From NCBI GenBank assembly GCA_965247565.1, contig CBDFHF010000002.1:124001-188000 (forward strand): a stretch of DNA of 64,000 nucleotides. The letters are read 5' to 3'. Below the pieces are notes generated by a model. The model was not told the origin of the DNA. It ran no database searches and worked only from the letters and a program-made list of their open reading frames with translations. Each line of letters starts with the position of its first letter. Position 1 is the first letter of the stretch. Shown in pieces: positions 17,511 through 26,222 of this stretch. The stretch is from CBDFHF01 sp965247565 (GTDB lineage: Bacteria > Pseudomonadota > Gammaproteobacteria > Methylococcales > Methylomonadaceae). The position numbers and the translations under genes were made by a program.

Positions 17511-18281
17511 TTAGCGTAAAAAACGTCCGCCACTAATATCCAACAAGGCGCCATTCATGTGTGACGACATATCGCTGGCAAGAAATAACACTGCACTCGC
17601 GACTTCTTCAGCATAAGTGTTGCGGCCTAAAGGAGTTTGCTTGCGGTAGTTTTCCATCATTTCTGGAGTTGAATGGATTTGATGATGTTGAGTTTCCACT
17701 GTTCCTGGCATGATTGAATTGGTTCTAACTTCAGGAGCCAGTTCTTTGGCTAAGGTGTGGGTAAATACCATCAACCCACCTTTAGCGGCAGCATAAGCGC
17801 CGCCGCCATTAGCGCCGCCTGTTTGTACTGATAGTGAAAGCAGATTAATAATGCGACCACTCCCGGTAGCGCGCAAATGGGGTGTCGCGCGTTTGGTTAA
17901 TAAAAAGGCGCTGGTAAGGTTAATATCCAGAGATTTTCGCCAATTTTCTAGAGTGCAATCTTCTAGCTTCGCTCGTTTCACCAAGCCACCGCTATTGTTT
18001 ACTAAAATATCTAAGCGGCCTGTTTGTGCAACAAGTTTATCAATTACGTTATTTGCTTCAGATTCATTAGTCAAATCTGCAGGTAACAACATAGCTTGAC
18101 AGTTTATTGCCTCCAGTTCATTTAACAAGGCTTCAGCACCGGCTTTGCTACTGTAATAGTGAATGCCGATAAAAGCGCCTGCTTTAGCTAATGCTAAGGC
18201 CGAAGCTCTGCCAATACCAACACCTGCGCCACTGATTAAAGCGACTTTACCCGATAAATTTAATGATTGTTCCGGTACCAT
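17511..18281 (-). CDS. Short-chain dehydrogenase/reductase (FabG-like)
   Basis: An NAD(P)H-dependent oxidoreductase of the classical SDR family, 256 residues. The Rossmann cofactor motif is SGAGVGIGRASAL (about 16-28), NNSGG is the NNAG-like motif, and the catalytic Ser-Tyr-Lys set is seen in IINLLSLSVQ (Ser) and GAYAAAKGG (Tyr, Lys). The C-terminus LLDISGGRFLR is typical. FabG-like 3-oxoacyl reductase, pteridine reductase and sugar dehydrogenase are all possible; the sequence alone does not decide the substrate. No neighbour points to a pathway. Confidence 0.85.
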   Translation of the reverse strand: MVPEQSLNLSGKVALISGAGVGIGRASALALAKAGAFIGIHYYSSKAGAEALLNELEAINCQAMLLPADLTNESEANNVIDKLVAQTGRLDILVNNSGGLVKRAKLEDCTLENWRKSLDINLTSAFLLTKRATPHLRATGSGRIINLLSLSVQTGGANGGGAYAAAKGGLMVFTHTLAKELAPEVRTNSIMPGTVETQHHQIHSTPEMMENYRKQTPLGRNTYAEEVASAVLFLASDMSSHMNGALLDISGGRFLR

Positions 18282-18662
18282 GCTGATACTCCTGAAAGTG
18301 GGTTAAATTGCTAGTTATTGCCGCTGGGTTTTTTGTATGTATCCGTCTGTTATTGAATAAACGCTCGGTGTCGCGTTGAAGTTCTTTACCCCATTTAAAC
18401 ATTGAATAGAACATATCACCTTAATTAACCTCTAATCTACCATTTTATTTTTACTGGATTTTCTGAGCGATTCACCTGGACGTCAAACAAATTTATCTGG
18501 TCAATAAGTTAACCCGTTAACAGACTTGATTTTTTCTTTGCGAGAGTAATCACAAAAGCTTTTACTTGCTCTAGGTATCTTATTTTTAGTGGCCTATAGT
18601 CTTACTCGTCGCCCGATGAGCGGGGATACAGCTATTTTTCTTTATTAAGTTGAGAGTGTGAG
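18282..18662. other. Intergenic region before the small membrane-protein gene
   Basis: About 380 bases between divergent genes. AT-rich, no ORF or RNA gene recognised. It should hold promoters for the SDR gene (minus) and the small gene at 18663 (plus); no consensus element was clear enough to call. Confidence 0.4.
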
Positions 18663-18812
18663 ATGAGTGATTTTCAAAGAGATGTTTTAATTGGCGTTAT
18701 GTTTGTTGGTGGAATTTTCGGGTTTATTTCCGGAGAATTTGTGTTTTCAACGCTGCTGTTCGCGATTGCGGCCATCAGTAGTAGTATCAGTATGAGTAAG
18801 CAGCCTGAGTAA
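18663..18812 (+). CDS. Small membrane protein, 49 residues
   Basis: This short frame starts with an ATG after GAGTGTGAG and runs 49 codons to a TAA. After a polar start (MSDFQRD) there is an almost continuous hydrophobic segment, VLIGVMFVGGIFGFISGEFV, then a second, STLLFAIAAISSSIS, and a polar end MSKQPE. It probably forms one or two membrane helices. I do not recognise a family. It stands alone, followed by an inverted repeat. Support is the hydrophobic pattern and isolation, so confidence is moderate. Confidence 0.5.
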   Translation: MSDFQRDVLIGVMFVGGIFGFISGEFVFSTLLFAIAAISSSISMSKQPE

Positions 18813-18825
18813 CGAGGTAAAGATT

Positions 18826-18857
18826 GGAGTGTCACTGCGTTCAGCTAGCGACACTCC
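18826..18857 (+). repeat. 8-bp inverted repeat after the small membrane-protein gene
   Basis: GGAGTGTC (18826-18833) and GACACTCC (18850-18857) are perfect complements with a 16-base loop, 13 bases after the stop codon. There is no T-run, so this is a weak terminator candidate or an operator. Confidence 0.4.
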
Positions 18858-19101
18858 CACACTGCAAGCAGATTTAATGTTGGGTTCTGCGCTATAAAAT
18901 GCTTTCGCTCTGTTGCTAAGCAGAAGACGTGAGCAAGCACTTGATTCTCTAAATTAATCTATAAAATAAAATTGTATATTGATGCTTTGTTGATTGATTA
19001 TTGAAAAATGTCAATGTCTGTGCGACACTTTTCTCACAATCACGCATTTTAGTCGTTAGGCATAGCCGATGGCTGCCAATCAATAAAGATTAATCGTAAG
19101 T

Positions 19102-21192
19102 ATGGATGAGCCCCGAGATCAGTTGTTGAGTAGCAATTTTGAAAACCCATCACGCGCCTTATTTGAGGGGGCGGCGGTGGCCAGCTTGTTGTTGGATGAA
19201 TCTGGATTCTTCGATTGTAATAATGCCGCATTACTATTATTTAAAAGCCCCAGTCGCGAGGCGATCTTTCGGCAGCATCCCAGTGCCTTATCCCCTTTGA
19301 TACAACCTTCTGGTAGAGATTCATTAAGCTTAGCTAACGAATACATTGCTAAAGCATATCAGCACAATACCCTAAAATTTGAATGGTTGCATAAGCGTTT
19401 CGACAATACCGTCTTTCCCGCACAAATCGTACTAAACACTGTGCAATTCAATGGAAAAAAGATTATTGAAGCCACAGTGATTGATGTTTCTTTGCTTAAA
19501 CAGGCAGAGCAGGAATTACGTATCGCCGCAATAACGTTTGAGTTGCATGAGGGTATTTTAGTTACCGATAACCACGGCATTATAGTTCGGGCTAATCATG
19601 CTTTTTGCCAAAAATTAGGCTACAGCGTAGAGGAATTAACGGGAAAATCGCCTGAGTTTTTTCACTCAGGTCGACATGATAAAGATTTTTACCAAGCCTT
19701 GTGGGATACGTTGGTTGCTAATGGCTTTTGGCAGGGTGAAATATGGAATCGTCATAAAGACGGCGATTTATATGCGCAATGGCTAACCATTTCCAGCGTT
19801 AAATCACCCGAGGGTCAAATCTCACACTATATCGGCATTTACTCTGACCTTGCAGAGTCTGGTGCAGCAGAATCGGCTATTTATCAGTTTGCTTACTACG
19901 ATGCACTCACCAATCTGCCTAATCGGCGATTGCTGTTGGATAGAATCGAACAGGCTATGATCGCCTGTAAACGGACTTCTTTTTACGCCGCTATTATTTA
20001 TCTGGATTTGGATAATTTTAAGTCACTAAACGATACCCGTGGACATAGTGTTGGAGATCAGCTATTGGTTCAAGTTGCAAAGCGTCTACAGTTGATGGTT
20101 CGTGAGGGCGACACAATTGCCCGTATGGGTGGTGACGAGTTTGTCATACTTTTGGAGAACCTTAGTAACGACAGTAGTATGGCAATTCATCAAGTGGAAC
20201 AAATCACTGAGAAACTGATTGAATCAATCGCCGCACCTTATGATTTACAGAGAATAGCTTTTAATTGTGCGGCCAGTTTTGGCGTGCGGTTATTTAATCA
20301 GCAGGATCATTCTGTTGAAAAATTGCTAAAACAGGCCGATCTTGCTATGTATGAGGCCAAACGTGCGGGTGGAAATGCAATCCGCTTCTTTAAGCCGCAA
20401 ATGCTGGCTTCATTAAATAAGCGAACTCAGATGCAGAGCGATCTTTATGACGCAATAAAATACCTGCAACTTTCGCTGCACTATCAAATTCAGGTCAATG
20501 ACCAGAAGGGTATAGAGGGTGTTGAAGCACTATTACGATGGCAGCATCCCATTGAAGGCTTGGTGTTGCCAGGCATATTTGTTGCGCTCGCCGAAGAAAG
20601 TGATCTTACCTTTTTGTTAGGGGCCTGGGTTCTGGAGACTGTATGCTTGCAGTTAAAAATATGGCAAAAAGACCCGCAGATGGCCAACTTGATCGTGGCG
20701 GTCAACATGACTGTTCGGCAGTTTAACCAGCCGGGATTCGTTGCACAAGTTGAGCGATTAATAACTGAATATGAGATTAATCCTAAGCAGCTACGGTTTG
20801 AATTAACTGAAAGCCTGTTACTTGCCGATACTGACGATGTGCTCAATAAAATGTATGAGTTGAAAGCATTGGGCATTCGGCTTTCGATGGATAATTTTGG
20901 GACCGGTTTTTTATCTTTATCTCACCTAAAGCAACTGCCATTAAGCGAGCTAAAAATTGATCGTTCTTTCGTTGAAAACATTACAACAAGTGCCGGCGAT
21001 GCAGCCATAGCGAAAACCATTGTCAATATGGCTGAAAATTTACATCTTAACGTGATTGCCGAAGGTGTCGAAACTCTGGAACAGGCTAAATTGCTAAGGC
21101 AACTCGGTTGCCATCGCTACCAAGGTTACCTATATAGTAGGCCGCTGGCTTTGGATGCCTTTGAGGGTTTGGCGCACAAGTATTACCAGTAA
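19102..21192 (+). CDS. PAS-PAS-GGDEF-EAL cyclic-di-GMP signalling protein
   Basis: A 696-residue protein that may both make and break cyclic-di-GMP. Domains in order: PAS (about 15-130), PAS with PAC (about 135-255; NHAFCQKLGYSVEEL, DKDFYQALWDTLV), GGDEF (about 265-430) and EAL (about 445-690). The GGDEF motif is canonical (RMGGDEFVILLE), with an RxxD inhibition site (REGD) five residues before it. The EAL part has GVEALLRW, FELTES, KIDRSFV and IAEGVET, but the paired Asp motif reads DNFGTG instead of DDFGTG, so hydrolysis may be weakened. There is no membrane helix; sensing is presumably cytoplasmic via PAS. It stands alone. Confidence 0.93.
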   Translation: MDEPRDQLLSSNFENPSRALFEGAAVASLLLDESGFFDCNNAALLLFKSPSREAIFRQHPSALSPLIQPSGRDSLSLANEYIAKAYQHNTLKFEWLHKRFDNTVFPAQIVLNTVQFNGKKIIEATVIDVSLLKQAEQELRIAAITFELHEGILVTDNHGIIVRANHAFCQKLGYSVEELTGKSPEFFHSGRHDKDFYQALWDTLVANGFWQGEIWNRHKDGDLYAQWLTISSVKSPEGQISHYIGIYSDLAESGAAESAIYQFAYYDALTNLPNRRLLLDRIEQAMIACKRTSFYAAIIYLDLDNFKSLNDTRGHSVGDQLLVQVAKRLQLMVREGDTIARMGGDEFVILLENLSNDSSMAIHQVEQITEKLIESIAAPYDLQRIAFNCAASFGVRLFNQQDHSVEKLLKQADLAMYEAKRAGGNAIRFFKPQMLASLNKRTQMQSDLYDAIKYLQLSLHYQIQVNDQKGIEGVEALLRWQHPIEGLVLPGIFVALAEESDLTFLLGAWVLETVCLQLKIWQKDPQMANLIVAVNMTVRQFNQPGFVAQVERLITEYEINPKQLRFELTESLLLADTDDVLNKMYELKALGIRLSMDNFGTGFLSLSHLKQLPLSELKIDRSFVENITTSAGDAAIAKTIVNMAENLHLNVIAEGVETLEQAKLLRQLGCHRYQGYLYSRPLALDAFEGLAHKYYQ

Positions 21193-21282
21193 AGGAATGG
21201 GCTTGAATGCGAAGCACTGTTGATCGCCTGCAATTTATGGAACGCAGCAACACAGAAGTCGATGCGTTCCTTATTGCCCAAG

Positions 21283-21672
21283 TTATTTTTTGGTCATAAA
21301 AAAATAGATTTGGTTACATTCCAAAACCAAGTTAGGCAACTCCTTTTTTACCGCGACACAATCTTCGGTTCTAGTTCTTCCAGGTGCAATCTGCTTGCGG
21401 AGTTTGCCATTTTCAATGCTGTAATTTAATGAGGAACGCATTTCAGATATTCTGGCATGCGCGTTAGTATCATTTGAAAGACCTTCGATTGTGCCATCCT
21501 TATGGAAAGTCCAAGTGGACTTTAGCTCCTTTTTTCCGCGGCCTTCCAACGTGATAGCTTCTGCGTTGATTTGCCATTCGCCTAACAATTCTTCCTGAGA
21601 TAAGGGAATTTCCGCATTTGTCGTACTAGCAAAAGTAATAGAGAGTAAAAACAAGGTAGTTTTGATTAGCAT
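21283..21672 (-). CDS. Small secreted protein, lipocalin-like, function unknown
   Basis: A 129-residue protein with a signal peptide (MLIKTTLFLLSITFASTTNA, then EIP). The mature part, ELLGEWQINAE, then TWTFHKDGTIEG, LNYSIENGKL and LVLECNQIYFFM, has the short beta-strand rhythm of lipocalin-like/DUF4488-type domains that begin with a G-x-W motif. Two cysteines in the mature part (EDCVAV and LECNQ) could pair. I do not recognise a specific family. It faces the GGDEF-EAL gene convergently and has no co-oriented partner. Confidence 0.7.
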   Translation of the reverse strand: MLIKTTLFLLSITFASTTNAEIPLSQEELLGEWQINAEAITLEGRGKKELKSTWTFHKDGTIEGLSNDTNAHARISEMRSSLNYSIENGKLRKQIAPGRTRTEDCVAVKKELPNLVLECNQIYFFMTKK

Positions 21673-21863
21673 AGCGAGCCTTTATTGTTATGTGTGTGGA
21701 GCTCAGACTATAGCACAATCGAAAGTGTATCCATCAACTGGACAATGATCTTATGGCTTGTGCATGAACACCTAGTCGATATAGTTTATAATCCAACCCT
21801 CAATTTACAGTTTTCACCAGCCGCATTTTTTCTGATCGGCTAGACCTGGATTAAATACACACC

Positions 21864-22962
21864 ATGCAAGAAATAAATCCAATAAAAAATAAAATAGCTG
21901 ATTTAAAAGGACGAGGAGAATCGCTTAGGGGGTACCTTTGACTTCGACACCAAAAGCGAGCGATTAGTAGAAGTTTTGCGCGAACTGGAAAATCCTAAAA
22001 TTTGGGATAACCCGGAACAAGCCCAGTCATTGGGTAAAGAGCGTGGGCAATTGGAAACGGTCGTCAACACCATAACCCAGTTAGAACAGGGCTTACGTGA
22101 TGCCGAAGAGCTATTGGTGATGGCGATTGAAGAAGAGGATGAAGAAACTGTTGATACCGTTGTCGACGATTTAGCTTACCTTGAACAAAAAGTGGCCGCT
22201 CTGGAATTCCGGCGCATGTTCTCTGGAGAAATGGACGCAAACAATGCCTTTTTAGATATTCAATCGGGTTCCGGTGGTACCGAAGCGCAGGATTGGGCTT
22301 CAATGATTGAGCGTATGTATTTGCGTTGGGGTGAAAGCCGGGGGTTTAAAACCGAACTCATTGAGGAATCGCCAGGCGATGTAGCGGGCATCAAAAGTGC
22401 GACCATTCGCTTTGAAGGCGAATACGCATTCGGCTGGTTACGAACTGAAACTGGCGTGCATCGCTTAGTCAGGAAATCTCCATTCGATTCCGGCAATCGC
22501 CGCCATACCTCATTTGCATCAGTGTTTGTTTCACCCGAAATTGATGACGATATTGACATAGACATCAACCCTGCTGATATTCGGGTGGATGTTTATCGCG
22601 CCAGTGGCGCCGGTGGACAGCACATCAACAAAACCGAATCCGCCGTGCGTATGACTCATAATCCTACGGGTATCGTCGTGCAATGCCAAAGCGACCGTTC
22701 GCAACATAAAAACCGTGATACGGCGATGAAGCAATTAAAAGCCAAGCTCTATGAGCTGGAAATTCGCAAACGGTCAGAAACCCAGCAGGCCTTGGAAGAT
22801 AGCAAGTCCGACATCGGCTGGGGTAGCCAGATTCGCTCATATGTGCTGGATCAATCACGGATTAAAGATTTGCGTACCGGTGTAGAAACCGGCAACACTC
22901 AAGCGGTTTTGGATGGGGATTTGGATCAGTTTATTGAGGCGAGTTTGAAGAGTGGGTTGTAA
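21864..22962 (+). CDS. prfB: Peptide chain release factor 2 (programmed +1 frameshift)
   Basis: RF2 ends translation at UGA and UAA codons. The gene is read as 21864-21938 joined to 21940-22962: 25 codons lead to an in-frame TGA (21939-21941), and a +1 shift there continues to the end, giving 365 residues, the same as E. coli RF2. In the shifted frame I see the stop-codon recognition tripeptide SPF (RKSPFDSGNRRHTSF) and the catalytic GGQ (GAGGQHINKTESAVR). The Shine-Dalgarno-like AGGGGG just before CTT TGA is the classic autoregulatory site. The usual partner lysS lies nearby, separated by a two-gene insertion. Confidence 0.97.
21927..21941 (+). promoter_or_regulatory. RF2 autoregulatory frameshift site
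   Basis: The sequence AGGGGGTACCTTTGA combines an internal Shine-Dalgarno (AGGGGG), the slip codon CTT and the UGA stop. Low RF2 slows termination at UGA and favours a +1 shift on CTT, so RF2 controls its own level. It differs from the E. coli site only at one base (TAC for TAT). Confidence 0.95.
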
Positions 22963-22971
22963 GCAACCGGC

Positions 22972-23388
22972 ATAAATAAGTTTGAACTTGAACGATTAGC
23001 AGCCATTAGAATTAAAGAGGCAGAAATTTTATTGGCTGCTGATTGTTATCATGGTGCCTACTATTTAGCAGGGTATGCCCTAGAGTGCGCTCTGAAAGCG
23101 TGTATAGCCAAGCAAGTTAAAGAATTTGATTTTCCTGACAAAAAACTTGCGAATGATAGTTATACGCATAAACTTGCTAACTTAGTTATTACGGCTGGTT
23201 TAAAGTTAGATCTATCCGAGCAAGAGAAGATAAATGAAGAGTTTAAATTAAATTGGGCAGTTGTTATTGAGTGGTTCGAGGAATCCCGTTATGAATGTGC
23301 CATTACAAAAAATGAAGCGCATAACCTTTTTACTGCAATTACCGATAATGAATCAGGAATACTGCCGTGGCTAAAGAAATATTTATGA
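22972..23388 (+). CDS. HEPN-domain protein without a standard start codon
   Basis: A helical protein of the HEPN class: AADCYHGAYYLAGYALECAL (helix, about residues 22-41) followed by KACIAKQVKEF, YTHKLANLV and WFEESRYECAI. HEPN proteins often form toxin-antitoxin or RNase pairs, but the RNase motif RX4-6H is not evident here. The coding pattern extends in frame upstream to 22972 (NKFELERLAAIRIKEAEILL), yet no ATG, GTG or TTG exists between the prfB stop and a TTG at 23032. Either ATA at 22972 replaced an ATG, or the shorter TTG form (118 residues, missing the first helix) is made. The stop overlaps the next gene in ATGA. Confidence 0.7.
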   Translation: MNKFELERLAAIRIKEAEILLAADCYHGAYYLAGYALECALKACIAKQVKEFDFPDKKLANDSYTHKLANLVITAGLKLDLSEQEKINEEFKLNWAVVIEWFEESRYECAITKNEAHNLFTAITDNESGILPWLKKYL

Positions 23389-23834
23389 CGCAATGGTTTT
23401 CTGAACAAATGCTTTTAGCGGGTGAGTCTTTAATAAACAGATTGGACGAAACAAATGCAAAAGTACAAGCCGCGTTTTGGCTGTTAGATGCCGAAGATAA
23501 AACTTGGAAACTTATAATAGTTTCTCCACTCGTTGAAATTGAAGGGCCAAGAAATTATTACCGGCGCATTAACAATATTAACGAGTCGGCAAAACCTGAT
23601 GAAGATGTGATTGCATTACACGATATTAGTGTTAGCAATACCGATAACCGCATAGTTAAGGCGATGAAACGTAGCGTATTAGGCAACGCATTACTTGGAA
23701 ATAATAGGCTCGGCAGAAATACGCTAGGAGGGGTTTATATTGAAGATATGTATCTTTATCGAATGGACTGGGAGTCCCTTGATCAAACACTCAAAACGGC
23801 AAACGAAAATAAATTATCTTCGCTGTATCCTTAG
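23385..23834 (+). CDS. Unknown protein paired with the HEPN gene
   Basis: A 149-residue protein translated from the ATG that overlaps the HEPN stop (ATGA), so the two genes are coupled. It begins MTQWFSEQMLLAGESLINRL, has an aromatic/beta core (VQAAFWLLDAED, WKLIIVSPLVEIEGPRNYY), a Gly/Asn/Leu-rich stretch (LGNALLGNNRLGRNTLGG) and ends YLYRMDW and LSSLYP. It lacks the GSxxxD motif of the MNT nucleotidyltransferases that usually pair with HEPN proteins. I do not recognise a family. The pair sits between prfB and lysS, which are commonly adjacent, and so looks like an insertion. Confidence 0.7.
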   Translation: MTQWFSEQMLLAGESLINRLDETNAKVQAAFWLLDAEDKTWKLIIVSPLVEIEGPRNYYRRINNINESAKPDEDVIALHDISVSNTDNRIVKAMKRSVLGNALLGNNRLGRNTLGGVYIEDMYLYRMDWESLDQTLKTANENKLSSLYP

Positions 23835-23924
23835 CAAATTAGTAGACTAAACAAGTCTCTAATTCTAATTTTTATTAATCCAATGGCGCAGTTGCGTTAT
23901 TTTCATCATTCAAATTATCTAAAC

Positions 23925-25424
23925 ATGTCAGAAATACAGCAAGACGAACAAGAACAAATCAAACAACGCCGCGGCAAGTTAAATGAGTTGCGCGAAAATG
24001 GCGGCATTGCTTTCCCGACCGACTTTCGCCGCAATGTGGTGGCGGGTGAACTTTTGGCCGAATATGGTGAAAAATCCAAAGAAGAATTAGAAGCGGAACC
24101 GGTAAGGGTAAAGCTGGCGGGCAGAATGATGACCCGCCGGGTGATGGGCAAGGCTAGTTTTGCGCATATTCAGGATATGTCCGGCAAAATTCAGCTTTAT
24201 GTTACTCGTGATGTTTTGCCGGAAGGCTTTTACAACGAACAATTTAAAAAATGGGACATCGGTGACATTATCGGCGCGGAAGGTGTGCTGTTCATTACTC
24301 AGACTGGCGAGTTGAGCGTCAAAGTCGACGACATTCGCCTATTGACCAAAGCCTTGCGACCGTTGCCGGAGAAATTCCATGGCATCGCTGATCAAGAAAT
24401 CAAATACCGGCAGCGTTATCTGGATTTGATTATGAGCGAGCAATCGCGTAACACGTTTTTAATCCGCTCAAAAATCGTCACTTACATTCGCCAGTTTTTA
24501 ATTGACAGGCAGTTTTTGGAAGTGGAAACGCCAATGATGCAAGTGATTCCCGGCGGCGCTACGGCGCGGCCATTTACCACGCATCATAATGCTTTGGACA
24601 TGGATATGTTTCTGCGTATTGCTCCTGAGTTGTACTTAAAACGGCTTGTGGTAGGCGGTTTTGAACGGGTGTTTGAAATTAATCGAAACTTTAGAAATGA
24701 AGGACTATCCACCCGCCACAACCCAGAATTTACCATGCTGGAGTTTTATCAAGCTTATGCGGAATATCACGATTTAATGGATTTAACCGAAGCCATGTTA
24801 CGCGGTATTGCAGTAGAAGTTTTGGGGCAAACAGTGGTTACTTATCAAGGTGAGCAATACGATTTTGGCAAACCCTTTGATCGAATGACCGTAGTTGAAT
24901 CAATCCTGCACTTTAATCCCAACTTGACCATCACTGATCTTGAAACCCGCGAGGCGGCAGTTAAAGTAGCAGAAAGCCTGCGCATTCCGGTTAAAGAAGG
25001 TTATGGCTTAGGCAAAATTCAAATCGAAATTTTTGAAAAAACCGTGGAAAGTCGCTTGATGAATCCTACCTTCATTACCGCTTATCCGGTTGAAGTGTCG
25101 CCACTGGCGCGGCGAAATGATGAAAACCCGCATGTGACCGATCGATTTGAGTTTTTTGTCGGCGGCCGCGAAATCGCTAATGGTTTTACTGAGTTAAATG
25201 ATGCGGAAGATCAGGCCGCGCGCTTCCAAAAACAAGTGGAGGAAAAAGAAGCTGGCGATGATGAGGCTATGCACTTTGATGCAGATTACATTACGGCCTT
25301 GGAACACGGCATGCCACCAACGGCAGGAGAGGGCATCGGTATCGATCGGTTAGTCATGTTATTTACGGATGCACCGTCTATTCGGGATGTATTGTTGTTT
25401 CCACATATGCGGCCGAAAGCCTGA
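23925..25424 (+). CDS. lysS: Lysine--tRNA ligase (class II)
   Basis: LysS charges tRNA-Lys in the cytoplasm. From the ATG at 23925 the protein has 499 residues, close to E. coli LysS (505); the frame is open to an earlier ATG (23883) that would add 14 residues not typical of the family. An OB-fold anticodon-binding domain comes first (about 55-160, AGRMMTRRVMGKASFAHIQD). The class II catalytic core follows: motif 1 region PGGATARPF, motif 2 FRNEGLSTRHNPEFTMLE, and motif 3 GEGIGIDRLVMLF. The N-terminus MSEIQQDEQEQIKQRRGKL is as expected. Confidence 0.96.
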   Translation: MSEIQQDEQEQIKQRRGKLNELRENGGIAFPTDFRRNVVAGELLAEYGEKSKEELEAEPVRVKLAGRMMTRRVMGKASFAHIQDMSGKIQLYVTRDVLPEGFYNEQFKKWDIGDIIGAEGVLFITQTGELSVKVDDIRLLTKALRPLPEKFHGIADQEIKYRQRYLDLIMSEQSRNTFLIRSKIVTYIRQFLIDRQFLEVETPMMQVIPGGATARPFTTHHNALDMDMFLRIAPELYLKRLVVGGFERVFEINRNFRNEGLSTRHNPEFTMLEFYQAYAEYHDLMDLTEAMLRGIAVEVLGQTVVTYQGEQYDFGKPFDRMTVVESILHFNPNLTITDLETREAAVKVAESLRIPVKEGYGLGKIQIEIFEKTVESRLMNPTFITAYPVEVSPLARRNDENPHVTDRFEFFVGGREIANGFTELNDAEDQAARFQKQVEEKEAGDDEAMHFDADYITALEHGMPPTAGEGIGIDRLVMLFTDAPSIRDVLLFPHMRPKA

Positions 25425-25598
25425 GCCGTCGGAACAGAGATTGCACTTAGATCGTTGTTAATTTTTCGGTACGAAGTTTAGGATATGGATCTGCGTATTC
25501 CTAATGCGCTACATGGTGTAAACGTCATGTAGCAAAAACCAGTCATGATAGTTTGGGTTTGAACTAATGCAAATAATCACTGTGACCAGACTCAATGC

Positions 25599-26222
25599 AT
25601 GAAAAAACAATTTAACCAATCCTTTCGCACACGGCTTTGGCAAGCAATCGCGGCCATTGAGCAGCAATCTCAGGTTGAAGTTGTCGTTATCATCCGCGAC
25701 GCTAGTGAAAGTTATGATGACATTCCTTTATCTTGGGCAGTTGCCGCAGCTTTTTTAAGCTTTAGTTATGTCATGTTTGTTCCCGATTTGTTTGAAGATT
25801 TGGTGATTTACTTTGCGCCCATTGCTGCTTTTGGTCTAGCTTGGTTACTCGCTAGGGTTCCTGCGCTAAAACGCTTAAGTCTTTCCCGCAAACGCATGCA
25901 GAAGAATGTGGAAATCATGGCGCGGGCATTGTTTCAAAAAGGTGGAATTCATCACACTCAAGCTAAAATCGGGGTATTGATTTATTGCTCGCTATTCGAG
26001 CGAATCGTCTATGTAGTACCAGATCGCGGTGCGGCTGCGGCTTTACCTGCTGAGGAATGGATCACGATTACAACTGATTTGCAACAAATTTTTGCAGCTA
26101 GACAGCCTGGAGAAGCTTTGCTTGAACAGCTGGCTAAACTAAAACCTGTATTTAATCGCTATATTCCGCCTGTCGTTGATGATCTAAAAGAACTGGCCGA
26201 TGATTTAGAGATTAATCTATGA
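25599..26222 (+). CDS. Membrane TPM-domain protein
   Basis: A 207-residue protein with a split TPM domain: an N-terminal part (IEQQSQVEVVVIIRDASE), two membrane helices (about 45-90; WAVAAAFLSFSYVMFV and VIYFAPIAAFGLAWLLA), and the C-terminal part (KIGVLIYCSLFERIVYVVPD, then the end of the domain). This is the form in which the TPM fold is interrupted by a hairpin of two helices. No catalytic role is established. Its stop overlaps the ATG of the Tim44-like gene in ATGA, a linkage also seen elsewhere between TPM and Tim44-like/zinc-ribbon proteins. A second TPM locus lies at 14.8-16.2 kb. Confidence 0.85.
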   Translation: MKKQFNQSFRTRLWQAIAAIEQQSQVEVVVIIRDASESYDDIPLSWAVAAAFLSFSYVMFVPDLFEDLVIYFAPIAAFGLAWLLARVPALKRLSLSRKRMQKNVEIMARALFQKGGIHHTQAKIGVLIYCSLFERIVYVVPDRGAAAALPAEEWITITTDLQQIFAARQPGEALLEQLAKLKPVFNRYIPPVVDDLKELADDLEINL

